Source: Zingiber officinale
Taxonomy: Eukaryota > Streptophyta > Magnoliopsida > Zingiberales > Zingiberaceae
Assembly (NCBI RefSeq): GCF_018446385.1
Contig: NC_055999.1
Span: 81,173,859-81,237,858 of the forward strand
Length of the DNA: 64,000 nucleotides
Direction of reading: 5' to 3'
Under the pieces are notes generated by a model that was not told the DNA's origin, ran no database searches, and saw only the letters and a list, made by a program, of their open reading frames with translations. Position numbers and translations under genes: made by a program. Shown piece by piece: positions 45,875-57,733 of the stretch (position 1 is the first letter of the stretch; each line of letters starts with the position of its first letter).

Positions 45875-48746
45875 TATAAAATACGGTACTCAAATAATAA
45901 TTAAATAATAAGTGTTATGAGAGAAATAATCTTATTAGATTTTTTTAGAAATATTTCAGGATGTAAACAGAGTCCGTATGAATCGTTTTGAGTAGATGAA
46001 TCGATTGTGTTAAGTGAAAGTCTATTTTGGAATACCCGTTTAGTTAGTAGTTAATTGAGGAGCTAACTTAGGGTTTAATTAACCTAACCCTAAGTATAAA
46101 AAATAACTACAGTGACCTAGCTTTTAAATGTCGAATCCTCTCCTTCTCTTCCACGATTTCCTTTTCCCCTCTGTCGGTCCCCATCGCGTCGATCGCCGAC
46201 CACTAGACATCGACACCGACGGCTTTCCCCTTACGCTACCGCCTCCTCTCCTTTCTTCCTCACTATGGTCGCGTCTTTGTCGCCACCCGATCCCTCGCCC
46301 TCTACTTTCTCTCTCTACATCGCCTTTGCCCTACATTGCCGATGCCGCCCGAAGCCGTGTCGCCCGATGGACGCTGAGCCACAACATCACTAATTCCAGT
46401 TGCTTTGCTGTTGTAGGAAGGGAGGAGCTACCACCTCTTTCGGCGAATGCTTGAGTTCAATTGTCGGCAGATTTGCACCTAGGGCATCGCCACCTTCTCT
46501 GCTCATGTTGTTCCCAGCTGATCGACCACCGACGCTCTTTGTCGATGTATTCTTGGAGTACCGACCCGTACCACCACCGGGAGGCGACCAACTGAGCTGA
46601 GGCATTCAAACAGCGGGTTGTTGAAATCTCACTGAGCAGATCCCTGATCTCTTCGAGGCTTATTTCTGTGAGGGATCCAAGTTGGAGAAGGGGGTTGATT
46701 AGGGTAAGTTTTAGTTCCAATTGTAAGGATTTCATAAATCTAATTGCTCTACGAGTTTTTTCTGGGTTTCAGATCTTTACCACAGCAAACAGGCATCCTT
46801 GAGGTGGTTAGGTTATTGGATGGATACATCATTTCTGGAGAAGGGGCTAAGTTTTGTGCTATTGAGGTAATGGAATCTATAGGATACAAGTTTTTGAGAT
46901 TTTGCTTTTATTTTTGTTGTTATGGATTGAGGATTATTACAGTTGTTAGATGATGTAATTGGATTTGATTAGTGATTAATTTATAAGAATTAAGAAATTG
47001 ATCGGTGGATTAAGGATGGATTAATTATCTAATTGGATTTAGATTATCAGGTGGAATTTAAACATGGTTATCTAATTGAGTTAGGATTGGGTTTAACTAA
47101 TTATTGTATGTGATTTGCTAAACTGTATATTATGTGATTTGCAGAATTTTTGATTTGAGACAAGCGTCTCGATGTGGGATTGTTTAGCACGATCAACAGA
47201 TAAAGGCGGGTACTTCTTGTTTTATCTTTTTAGTACATTGATCTTAATGCTTGAACTATATATTCGGATAGTTACTGTGTTTATCTTGACACCACTCATG
47301 TTTTTTCTATGTTTGATGCTTATCCACTCTATCTTTGAGCTACTCGTTTCTATATCTATACAATCTCACATTGTTATCTATGATATTTAGCATATACTAG
47401 ATACCACGCTTACTTGCTTTGACTATTATTTATTCATGTATCTTATTAAGCATGCAGGTTTCATGTAGCATACCTGATTTCTGTTTATATATATATATAT
47501 GATGACTGTTGTATTTTACGCATCATGTCATTGCATTCATGCCGGCGATCATGTCTCCCTTGTGGTTGAGAGAGTCGTTAGTATGAGCTGCAAGCTCAGC
47601 TACTCATGGGTAGTGGTAGCTGGAGCAGATGTCGCTTGTCCTATCGTGCTCCCACTCACTCACTCACTCATGGGTAGTGATAGCTGGAGTTGCGAATAGC
47701 AAGGATCCCGTTGCAGATGTAACTAGTTAGCTACTATGCAACTATCCACTCGGTCACTCGAGAGTAGTGATAGTTGGAGTGTTGTACAGTTTGTCATTAT
47801 CCCGGCCTCTCGACCATACAAGGGTCATGGTACGGGGGTTTGCAGGAGTGACCATCCATGCATACACTTTTGTTATTTTACTTGCTTATGTTGTTGTTGC
47901 TTACGCATGTTGCTGTTGCTTACTTATGCTAATATGCTTACATATGTTGAGATATATATACCTATGTATGTGTTTAGACACTGGGTTACTTATTGGTATA
48001 TGTATATTTCTCACATGTTACCCTCGTAGTTATGAGCAGTATTATGACAGATCCTTACTGCTCCTGACCTTCTATTACTAGCCTAGGATATGATTTCAGG
48101 TATGGACATTTACTGTGTATCATGGTAGTATCTGTTATTTCTCTACGAGACTGTATACCTTTGAATCTTTAGTGATATATATATTATGCTCATATACTAT
48201 CTGTCTATTACTCGCTGAGCCTTAGTACTCACCACGTCGTAAACTGGTTTATTTCTTTAGATAGCAGGTAAAGGATTTATGGAGTCGCCTGAAGATCCTG
48301 TCCATCAGTCCCATGTCACATCGAGTGACTTCTATCATTATTGCTTCCACTCACATTATTGGTTTTGTATTTGTATTTGTATTTGTATTATGTACCTTCT
48401 GTATGGTTTTTCGAACTGGTGTCCTTTATTTCGGTTATGAACTTGTTGTGTCAAGTCGGGTCGACTCGCAGCTAGTTATATTTTTTTTATATTTTTCTTA
48501 TGTCTTCCGCTTTGTTTTTAGTATAGCCGTGTGGGCTGTTTATTATATAACTGCGTGGTTATGTTCTTTTTATTTTAGCCGTGTGAGTTGTGTGAATAAC
48601 TGTGTGGTTGTATTTTATATCTAGCCGTGTGGGTTGTTGTTGGCTTGTGAGTAGCCTTGGGTAATATATACTGGTTTCATTTGTCACTGTTACTGGGGAG
48701 ATGTTGTCCGATTTTCGTCGGACAACCTTACTCTCGGGGCATGACA
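45875..48746 (+). repeat. Probable solo LTR of a Ty3/gypsy element
   Basis: The boundaries are tataaaatacgg and ggggcatgaca, flanked by gagga (45,870-45,874) and aagga (48,747-48,751), a 5-bp duplication with one mismatch. The flanks join into a sequence like 16,060-16,110 (gtgatcaaagggggagaag...tctaggggg), which supports a single insertion. Features match plant gypsy LTRs: a TATA-like aagtataaaaa near 46,093 and tactcaccacgtcg near 48,228. ORFs between 46,128 and 48,747 lie within this LTR and match no protein I know. Confidence 0.65.
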
Positions 48747-48895
48747 AAGGAAGAATGAGAGATGAGAGCTTAAATCTAGGGGAGGTTATATTGTAATTTT
48801 TAGTTTATAAAATTCTAATTTTAATTGTCATTTTATTAATTCTATGTTTTACTCTAACTCTAACTCGAGTTTATGTACATCTAAAATGGGGAGAT
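48747..48895 (+). other. SIRE-like internal remnant, right part, with PPT
   Basis: It carries aaaggaagaatgagag and ctaggggagg, paralogous to 16,073-16,109, and ends ...aaaatggggagat against the LTR. It is the continuation of 44,981-45,874. Confidence 0.65.
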
Positions 48896-49877
48896 TGTAA
48901 ATACCCCAAAGTAATTTTAATACGATCAACCGAGTTAAGTTAGGTCCTGTGTATATTTGATGTCTTATGACTAAGTGTACATCAACATAGGAGCAGACGA
49001 AGTCGAGAGAAAAACGCAGCTAGTGAGACGGATGACACGGGAGAGAGTTGACGGGAGGGACGAGATGGTGCGGAAGAGTACGTTGGCGTACGAGAAGGAA
49101 GTGCACAATATTTCTGAGAGACGAGAAGTCGGAGTAGAAGATTTCTTGAGGAGAAGGCCGAAAAATGAATTCAAATGAGTCTTATTCTAGATGGTCAAAA
49201 TCACCCAAGCAAATGGAGCCAGATTTGAGGAAAAATAAGCAGTCAATAAAGGTTGACTGCTCTAGGCGCCTGGAGCAACTCCAGGTGCCTGGAACAGTTC
49301 TAGGCACCCGGATGCTCCTAGCGCTCGGACCTTGGGGCAACCCAAGGGCGCCTCCCTTGACGAGGCTTCGAATGGGCTAGGTCAGCACAGTCTGAGCGCC
49401 CGGACCATATAAGGTTAATCCATTGTGAGCCGTTGAGAACCGTTGCAACGTGGATAAAGTTTTATCCATGCCTAGGCACCTGGAGCCCTTCCAGGCGCCC
49501 GGAGCTGCCATGTCAGCAAATGGTCAGATCTGACCAGCAGGCTATAAATAGAGCTCTAGTCTTAGTAGTAGAGAACAACACTTATACTCGAATTATTTTT
49601 TTGTTTTACTACTTTGATTGTCAGCTGTCAATGTTATAAGAGACTACTCCACTAGAAGGAGAATTCTAGTGAACTTTTCATAGTTTTGGATTAGCAATCT
49701 TATTATTGCAAACCAAGTAAATACTGTGTCTCTTTTTTTCATTAATTAGTTTATTTTAATTAATTCTTTTACAAGGAAGTGTTTCTCTAATTTAGTTTAA
49801 AAAGAACGAGAAAGGTTTGGTTTTATTTTTCAGAGTAATTCACTCCCTCTTGTCGATCGTGCCAAAAGGGACTAACA
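48896..49877 (+). repeat. Diverged LTR related to the TGTTGGAACC family
   Basis: Starts TGTAAATACCCC and keeps the family features in order: gatcaaccgagttaagttaggtcctgtg, aagtgtac, the gagaga/gacgaga segment, a GC-rich hairpin block (49,260-49,330), the TATAAATA box near 49,543, and an end at gggactaaca. It is 982 bp against about 1,060 for the younger copies. Confidence 0.8.
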
Positions 49878-50039
49878 CTTAGGTGGTTGCTAATCCAAGT
49901 CGGTTGAAAACTCAATGAAGATCTCCTTCTTTGAAGATGGAAAAACCTCTTACACTCTTTAAATGCTCAAAAATGAACTAGAAATTGATTATAAGAGTTG
50001 TTATTGAGATAGTAGCTCACAGACTACTTTTATAATTGC
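49878..50039. other. Unassigned spacer
   Basis: No PBS, gene or repeat could be recognised next to the LTR end. Confidence 0.4.
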
Positions 50040-50684
50040 TAGTTTGGTCATTGGAGGCGCTTCGATTCATTGAGGGCGCCTCCAGCAGAGGAGAAAACTT
50101 TATCATATGCAATGGCCACTTAACATTCAGTCTACGTCTATTGGAGGCACATCTAATCCTTTGGAGGCACCTCCACGCCTGTTGAAGCTTATCTGCTTTG
50201 CTCGCATCCAAGGCGCGTTAGATCATCCGAGGTGCCTCCGCGCCTTTTGCTGCAACATTGCCTCAGTATGCAATCGAGGTGCCTCTAAGCACAATAAGGC
50301 GCATCGAGTCTTCAGAAGCCAAGGTTAACTCCCAAGTTAACCTTTTTCTGTGCTTCTCTCATGTGGGTGATACTCCGGTCAACTAGAGTTAAGCTCACCT
50401 GAATCTAACTCTGACCTTATCCTCAAATAGGCTTCCTCCCCTACTTCTCGTCCCTCGGAGACGCCGCGCATGTCCTTCTCATCCACTAGTGTACTCTTCC
50501 ATAGTATCCATCCCTCGGATGCACTGATCCCATCGACTCACTTCTCGTGCCATCCTTCTCTCTAGCTATGTCTTTCACTCGGCTTCTTATGTTTCTAGAT
50601 TCATGAACACTTAGATACAAGGCATCAAACACAAACAGGACCTAACTTAACTTAGTTGATCACATCAAAATTACATGGGATACA
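50040..50684 (-). repeat. Inverted LTR fragment of the TGTTGGAACC superfamily
   Basis: On the minus strand it begins TGTATCCCATG and reads gatgtgatcaactaagttaagttaggtcctg, then the gacgaga segment, then hairpins based on GGAGGCGC and GGCGCCTCC (50,055-50,290). The left limit is uncertain. It lies head-to-head with the LTR at 48,896. Confidence 0.7.
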
Positions 50685-50689
50685 TACAA

Positions 50690-50965
50690 AAGCTAAGTGA
50701 ATTAAGTCTAAGTGGTTAAGACTTGGTAAACAAATTCCTAGCTGAAGGCTAGATGAATCAAGTCAAAGTGGTTAAGACTTAATAGATAAATTTCTAGCTA
50801 GAGTCTAGGTGACTTAAGTCCAAGTGTGTGGAATCATTTGGAGGCTGATTGCTTGGCAAAAAGTCCAAGTGAGTGGAACCAGCTAGAGGTTGATTGTTTG
50901 GCACAAGTCCAAGTGTGTGGAATCAGCTAGAGGCTGATTGCTTGGCAAAACTTAACTAGACAAGT
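50690..50965 (+). repeat. Diverged tandem repeat, about 50-55 bp units
   Basis: Three clear units read gtccaagtgtgtggaatc...ggctgattgcttggcaaaa (from about 50,818). Two more diverged ones precede (aagtctaagtggttaagacttgg). The gtccaag...cttggca framework recalls the segment at 29,370-29,422 of the SIRE LTR, so this may be an old LTR piece. Confidence 0.65.
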
Positions 50966-52320
50966 TAATTTAGTCAAGTAAGTGTGAGTAACTTAATATT
51001 CTATATCATACTCATTACTTGTGACAATTGCAAGAAAGCATGCTAGACAGTTTCAAGCAATCGGATGGAATTTGGAGACGATTGGCTCGTGATAACTCTT
51101 GACAAAAAGATTTTAGAGGGTCTAGACAACTGAATATAGGGCGACCGAGCAACTTTCATGTGATGGTGGGGAAAAATTATCAGTAACCTGAACACAACAG
51201 TTAAGATGAAGTATGACCCCTACCCAGGTGACTGGGTGGTACATAGGCGACCGAGAAGTTTCGTTAATATTATCTTACTGATAGAAGTTGCAGGCACGTC
51301 AGCACTTATACCCGGATACTCTAATATATCTAATTTATAAGGGCCCATCTATTGATAAGAACGATTACCTCATCTCATACATTCATATGATATTCACATA
51401 TCTATTTTCTTTTTCTCGAATCTCATTTAATATAAGTAGAGGATGAATGATGGACATCGCTAAGAGAGGAAATTAAAGGAATTTGGACACTGGAATTGGT
51501 ATACATTTACTAAATTGAAGTTGTATTGTAGAGACAGTAAGAATTGAAATATTTCACTAGTCTGACAATCTTTCTTCTTAAAAAAAGAAGATATCAATAT
51601 TTTTTCTTTCTTTGCAACATATTGATGTTACATTTTGAAATAGTTCAAGTTATATCCCTAAACAAGTAAAATAAATAAATAAGTAATAATTAATCAATTT
51701 GTTTGAACTACAGTAAAAGGAAAAGAAAACGGAAGTCTTACCCTCTTTTTTGATAGTGTCGGTTAGCTCTGATGATAAGAAAAGGCAAAACAAGAGTTGC
51801 TCTAGTTGAAAAGGAAGAAGGTCTAGGATATGCCAAAAGGCTCTCCATCAACTGACAACAAATCTCTACATCCTATGTTATCAATATATTTAATACTTGC
51901 ATTTATTTAAGCAGATAGTAGTGTGTATCTTCTTCATATCTTGTACGATCTTTCCTCCTCTAAAAGTTTTTTTTCGGAAAAGGAGAGCATTAGTGAATTA
52001 TTTATCTAAAATGAATCATGGGCTCGTAAGTCTTAGAGTAACAATCACTAGACTATGAACCAAGCAATCAACCAAGTTATTTCTTAATTTATATTCACAG
52101 AAATTTAAAGATTCAATTTTTACACCATTTGAACCAACAAAATGTTTAAACTTTAGCAATTTGAGCTCATCTTTCATTCAGAAAGTAGCTAAGACTCCAA
52201 TTGCGGGAAAGTAATATAAAATAACAATCACCATGATAATTGAGTGAAAAAGCATTAATAATGTTTTTCTTGATCTTTTTATATTAAGATAAAACTCCAC
52301 GATGAAGAAAAAAAAAAACG
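50966..52320. other. Intergenic region downstream of the carboxypeptidase gene
   Basis: AT-rich, with no ORF, LTR or TIR I can support. The part nearest 52,320 should hold the 3' UTR and polyadenylation signal of the minus-strand gene. Several aataaa-like strings exist on that strand, but none can be singled out. Confidence 0.5.
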
Positions 52321-55148
52321 TCATAGTAGTGCACCAGAAATCCACCTCATGATCATAGCTAGACATTCTTGTGATTTGTACTCCGGAGCTGTGTGTCCAG
52401 CACCCTATGTGAAAAAAAAAATGAGAACTAATTTGCCCTGAACATGACCAAACAATTCATTTAAATAGTACAAGGATGGAAAAATATCATATATGTTTTC
52501 AGCATACCTTCACAGTTGCAAATGTCAAATTATTGGAATATGTTATGGTATACCTATTGGGATTTAATGAACAATAATTAGAATAATCTCAAAACAGTTG
52601 GCTTTCTTATAAGCACTATAGAAACAAAACATACCCAGCAACTTGACCACCAACATGCCAAGATCTCCAGTCTTCCACAATAGAAGAATTCAAGGATTTT
52701 ACCCATTGTATTGTCCCCGAGAAGGGTACCATCAGATCATGATCACCACTAGGAATGAAGAAACCTTGCAATGACAAAACTATTTTCTAACAAAGCAAAT
52801 GATATTTATATTAATTTGATCACCTATAAACCAAAGCACGGTATCCTCTTTGTAAAAGGCTGAGATGATACTTGATATTACTCTTGGGTTCTATCGGGTA
52901 TGATAAGTGACGATTACACCTTATCCATTCTTTAATCGTCTCCTTCAACAATATTTACACCACGCATGAGGCTTTTAACTTTCAGCTCAATTGAATTCAT
53001 TTGTGTTCTATATATCCCAAGATCGTTAAATGATTGAAATAACAAGGAAAAGCGTACCTGTTTGATATTGAGTGCCTTCCTTACCATGTTATTGTTAGCC
53101 CAATAGTAAGCCAGAGTATAGACATAACACTGTGATCAGTAAACATGATCAATTTACCTAGCACAATAAAATAAGAAATTCATTCATCAAATGGAGTTGA
53201 GTCCTTACTCGACAACCCGGATCGGGAAATGGTGGAGGGTGAAGAATGTTTTGATTCTCCTTCAAAATTCGTTTACCAGAAGTTGTGCTCGCAAGACTAG
53301 GTAGTGGTTTCAATCGACACTCAGGACAATACATTTCTAAAATGTGTTCATCATTAATTTCCGATACGAATAACTGTCCATGAAACGTATTTGTTATATT
53401 TCAGAAAATTTAAAAAGATTCATGTAAATATAATTATAGATTATTAGGATCCTTTACTTTCAATTTTTGAGGATATTTTGGATGTTAAATCTCTCGGTTC
53501 AAATCAAGCTCAAACTAAATTTACGTTGGTGGATTGTAGCAGAACTAGTAGTGAACCAAGATGAACTGATTCCTTTGACTAAGTCTTGACTTGTTTAGTT
53601 TCCCCGACTACATCGCTTAAGTACATTCACTACATTGCTTGACTTGATAGTTTCCTCAACCTTGTTGCCCTTGTTTAATTAGTGCTGCTAGAGTTTCAGT
53701 TATGTATTCCATTGTTTGTGTTATTGTTTATCTATTGTCAAGTTATTGTTGGTGTGTTGTTATTTATATTAACTGACATTTCTAAATGAGTTAAGATGTA
53801 TCTGGCATTTTGAAGTGGTGGGATTCCGATAGTCTTGCCCGCTGCAACTTTTTTGTATCATCTAAAAGTTCAGAAAGTAAGGTGATATAAGATATCATTT
53901 TGATATATTCGCCCTAATTGATCAATACTGGACTTAGATTACCTCAAAGAAGTCATCTGATATTATCCCCATGCCGTGAGCATAAGGTATTTTAGAATTC
54001 TCATCGATGTTTTCACCTGTGAATGGGTTGCCAATCAAGTAACCCTGAAAGTCATCCATAAGTAAAGACTTTGCCTTTCATATACAATCAGATGACAACA
54101 ATTAAAAGATCCTAAATAGGTATTTTCCATTCATTGCCAATAGCCCATCAATTCTAGCAATTTACCTGGAGGTTAAGTAGTGGTTCTTTCCCTTCATCAA
54201 TACCTGGATTACAGTAAATGAAAATAGCTCTCACTTCACAGTTCACAGCCTCATCAATAGTTAAGTTAAAAGTAGAGTTACCATCCAATATTCTTTTGGC
54301 CACCATAGGTACAATTTTTCCAGCATATGAATCCCCAGCAATGTAGAGGGGATTGGAGATGAACTGTGGGTGCTCAACAAGCCACTGCAAAAGTGAAAGA
54401 TTACATCTTTAAGGCACTTACAGTAATTACCTCAGGAATATATGATCTTTCCCACCTGTAAAAGAAACTTAGAAGCCTGTTCGGACCAAATCGTATCGTT
54501 GGCATCATACCCTTCATATTTTCTTGAGTATGAGAATCCAGAACCCAATGGGGAATCTAAAAATATAATGTTGGCTACCTGCATGAATGTTTTCACGCAG
54601 ACATGACAAAAGCATGTATCATATTTCTTCCTCAATTACTGATCAAGAAGAAGAAGTCACCTTGGTCCAGGAATAGGGATTGTACACCAAGCTTGGCAAG
54701 CTCCCATTGTACTCGGCTGTCACAAATTTCAGGGGGCCTGCGAGTGGATTTCTACTATGAAACGAGAGTAGTTAATCATAGAAAACAAGGAAATTTCACC
54801 CACCGATCTGGAAGACCAAGCCGCAGAAGGCAGAGCACCTAGGGCCGCCGGTCAGCCAGAGGAGCAGAGGATCCTCTGTCGGCTTGTTCTCCGACTCGGT
54901 TAAGTAGTAGAAAAACTCTCCTCCGTGCTCCTCGTCCACCTCCACGTACCTGAAAGAATTAAAGCAGAGGCTCATGGCGGTCACAACAAAGTTAAGGTAG
55001 GGGGAAAGCAGCATTCAGACCCTGTCTCTAAGTAGAAAGGTAGTGGGCCTTGGAATCCAGGCAAATGGGTGACCACCGAAGATGAGAGAGCTGAGGAAAA
55101 TAAACGGAGGAAGATCAGTGAGACAATCAGGAGGAGAGGGCTTTCCAT
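52321..55148 (-). CDS. Serine carboxypeptidase-like protein (SCPL clade I type)
   Basis: Exons, in order: 55,021-55,148; 54,804-54,949; 54,661-54,737; 54,456-54,578; 54,282-54,384; 54,166-54,203; 53,943-54,044; 53,209-53,373; 53,058-53,129; 52,824-52,942; 52,635-52,748; 52,508-52,553; 52,321-52,404. All introns are GT-AG and the joined frame gives 438 residues, normal for the family. A signal peptide ([14 protein letters not shown]...) is followed by [16 protein letters not shown]. Catalytic residues: Ser177 in GDSYAGK, Asp in GDHDLMVP (360-366), His415 in GAGHTAPEY. Residue 80 is Arg in WLTGGPRCS, where family members have Gly. Several N-x-S/T sites are present, as expected for a secreted or vacuolar protein. 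Such proteins are peptidases or acyltransferases of secondary metabolism, and which applies cannot be told. It is the only apparently intact host gene here, but the Arg80 change makes activity uncertain. Confidence 0.93.
54204..54281 (-). other. 78-nt in-frame, stop-free intron in the SCPL gene
   Basis: The segment is bounded by GTAACT and TGTAATCCAG and contains a branch-site-like cttaact. Its removal joins ...ILDG to [12 protein letters not shown], which is the family's usual arrangement. Retention keeps the frame and adds 26 residues, including NST and NLT glycosylation sites, to give 464. I infer that it is normally spliced. Confidence 0.75.
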
Positions 55149-56489
55149 CTTGTTTTCTGCTTCTTTCTTCGTTGTTGTTCAGTGACTTAGCTTCAACATG
55201 ATTATGTAGGCGACACAGCTGTGCATTGGCACAATAATTTAAAAAGCTACAATAGTGGCTTTAATAATATAGCAATCATTAAACAATTATTGGAGTAACA
55301 GCTGGTAATTTGATGGTAGATTTGTTACAGTGAAGCGTGACGGCCAGGGCAAAGTTAAGGTTGACGGAAGCAGCATCCCGACCCTGTCTCTAAGTAAAGT
55401 AAGATAGAACATATAAAATGCCCAATTAATTTAAAGAATCAGTCGAGGTGAAGGTTTATCCTGACGATTAAAATGTTGAATGGACAAGTCCAGGGAATGC
55501 GATGCGATGTCTCTCAAAAGCATAACCGGTGTGGTGTCATGTGATATGCATTCTCTTAAAAGTATAATACTTAATGTATAAATATTATTATATGCCAGAT
55601 TCCAAATAATATTCTTAAAATCTGGTCAGCTATACTATAATATATTTATAAACATTCTCTCCTCACCTTTCAAATCACTTATTTCTGTCATATTGTTTTT
55701 ATTTTGTTATTTTCATTTTCTTTCTCTTTCATTTTCTTTCTCTTTCAAATCACTTCGACTTTGTACTCGAAATTTAGATCCGTTATTAGATTTGGAAACA
55801 TCTTTACAAAACGTATCTAGTACTATCCATTTTACAAAGTTTTCTTTCGATCATGTTCGAATCTGTCGGTCCTTGCTCGATTACTTTTTCTATCATTCGA
55901 CGATTTCTTGCTCCTTAGGACTTGGGTCACTCGATTTCAAATCTTAACAGAAATTTTGAATTTTCTTTGAGGTAATTTCAGAACCTAAGCTTTTGAAAAT
56001 TGGTTTTTAGGGTTCATGTGATATATTATTGGTTGTTGGTTGTAGGTGCTATATTTGAGGCAATTGGAGATATTTATTATTTTTCAGAATTTATTTAGAT
56101 ATTATTTCAAAATTTTAAATTTATTAAATTAGGATTTTCGATCTTTATCCTTCAAACGTGCATATATATAAATGATTGATGAAACGTTGGGATGTGAACA
56201 TGGAACAGCTCTAGCATGAGGAACAGCTCCAAGAACGCTCTCTCATGTCTGAACTAGGTAATTTAATATTATTGGATGTTGATAAAAATAAAATGTATAA
56301 TTTATTTCTATAGTGTGGAAATTAAATTTGTACTTTAGTTAGTGATGCAATAGTCTCCAACACCGTAAACTTTCGAAAATTTTAGAAACCTTAGCCACGG
56401 ACTGTTCGAAGTCAAGATGATAGTCACATATCTCAAACTAGCTATTAATGTTATGTCACAACATTTTAATCTTTAACATGATGATGTAT
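55149..56489. other. Upstream region of the SCPL gene
   Basis: No clear TATA box could be fixed on the minus strand. At about 55,335-55,408 lies a copy of the gene's own intron 1/exon 1 junction (gcaaagttaagg...gcagcat...gaccctgtctctaagta). Beyond 55,420 the sequence is AT-rich with a CT-rich stretch at 55,690-55,750. The 84-codon ORF there matches nothing. Confidence 0.5.
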
Positions 56490-57012
56490 GACGATGGTCT
56501 TCTTTTGTTCTTCTCAACAAGATAGATACTACAACTCTCTTCTTTCTTAGACTCCATTTTCTTTCTTTTTCTCTCACAATACTTCACAAAAAAGTATGAT
56601 TTATAGGATAAGATAAGAATATGGATAATCATTTAATTAAGAGGTTATTAATATTCACTTATGTTAGTAAAGTCATTTATGTTAGTGGAGTCATGAGATG
56701 GAGTTACTAATATTTATTTATATTAGTGGAGTCATGAGATGGAATTACTAATATTCATTTATGTTAGTGGAATCATGAGATGTAGTTACTAACATTCATT
56801 TATGTTAGTGGAGTCATGAGATGAGTTACTATATTCATTCATGTTAGTGGAGTCATAAGATGGAATTACAAACATACATTTATATTAGTGCAGTCATTTA
56901 TGTTAGTGGAGTCATGAGATAACCTCCATTATCCCATTTGAATGCCTCATAACAGGCATACATTACTAACACCATATGGATGTCCCATAGTGGGCATAAG
57001 TTATTAACATCT
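56490..57012 (-). repeat. Probable LTR piece of another Copia element
   Basis: On the minus strand, aagtgggaga (a PPT-like tract, about 57,010-57,022) precedes TGTTAATAACTTATGCCC. Further on come a TATAAATCATA box (about 56,600) and a gagagaaaaagaaag transcript-start-like region. The outer end is not found, so the limits are approximate. Confidence 0.4.
56650..56930 (+). repeat. Tandem repeat of about 45-50 bp, some six units
   Basis: The unit ttcatttatgttagtggagtcatgagatgg...gttactaata is repeated, with one truncated unit (about 56,880-56,900). It lies inside the probable LTR. Confidence 0.85.
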
Positions 57013-57733
57013 CCCACTTGTACACAAGGGAATATAATTTTCATCATTAGATCACGGCTTTGAATGAGTCCTCGTTCGATCTCGCCATTTGGTCGACCGA
57101 TCCCGCTATCCTCGCTGGCTTATCTGGTCTGATCCGATCAATCCGGCCTGATCTTGGTCATTGTATATCCACTGTTCGATCGAACCCAGTCTGATCTCTG
57201 GAAATATGATCCTGCTATACTGAGGTTCGATCGACTGATTCGGTCATTCGGTCAATCGATCAAGGCTAAGTCTGACCCTGCAAAATTTGATAGTTTCCTG
57301 CAAAATAGAGTTAGACAAATAACAATTAATATGTAATAAATAACTTGATAGCCTTCGGACTGTCCGGTTCTGACTTCGATTTTCCTCCGAAAACCCTAGG
57401 TCGAACTGATACTATTATTCCCTCAACGGGGAACGCGTCTCACCTACTCCTCTCAGGAGAAGTTACCTGTTGCCAGACCGATCCTCACACCATTCTAAGT
57501 ATTTTTCATATACAAACAAGATAATCCTAATGTGTTTATGAGATGCTCTGACTAAAATATATAGGTACATGCTCTCTAAAGGGGAAAATCCTACACTAGT
57601 TCCAATCTTTAAAAATTCTAGTAAAACTGAGAGTTTTGAAAATAATTTTCCTAGAATTTTTAAAACAAAACATAATTTTGAAAAGATAATAACAACTTTT
57701 TGAAGTTAACAATTTCTACTCTACTGTGCACAT
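57013..57733. other. Junction region, no gene
   Basis: A segment rich in cgatc/gatcg words (57,060-57,260) and then the 3' flank of the Copia pol below. No 3' LTR for that element could be recognised. Confidence 0.4.

Noticed and set aside
46128-46605. Possible GC-rich first exon of a host gene
   Set aside because: It lies inside the 45,875-48,746 LTR, downstream of its TATA-like box. The frames are short and match no family I know.
57154-57336. 60-codon ORF rich in cgatc words
   Set aside because: Short, no family match, and in a repeat-like segment.
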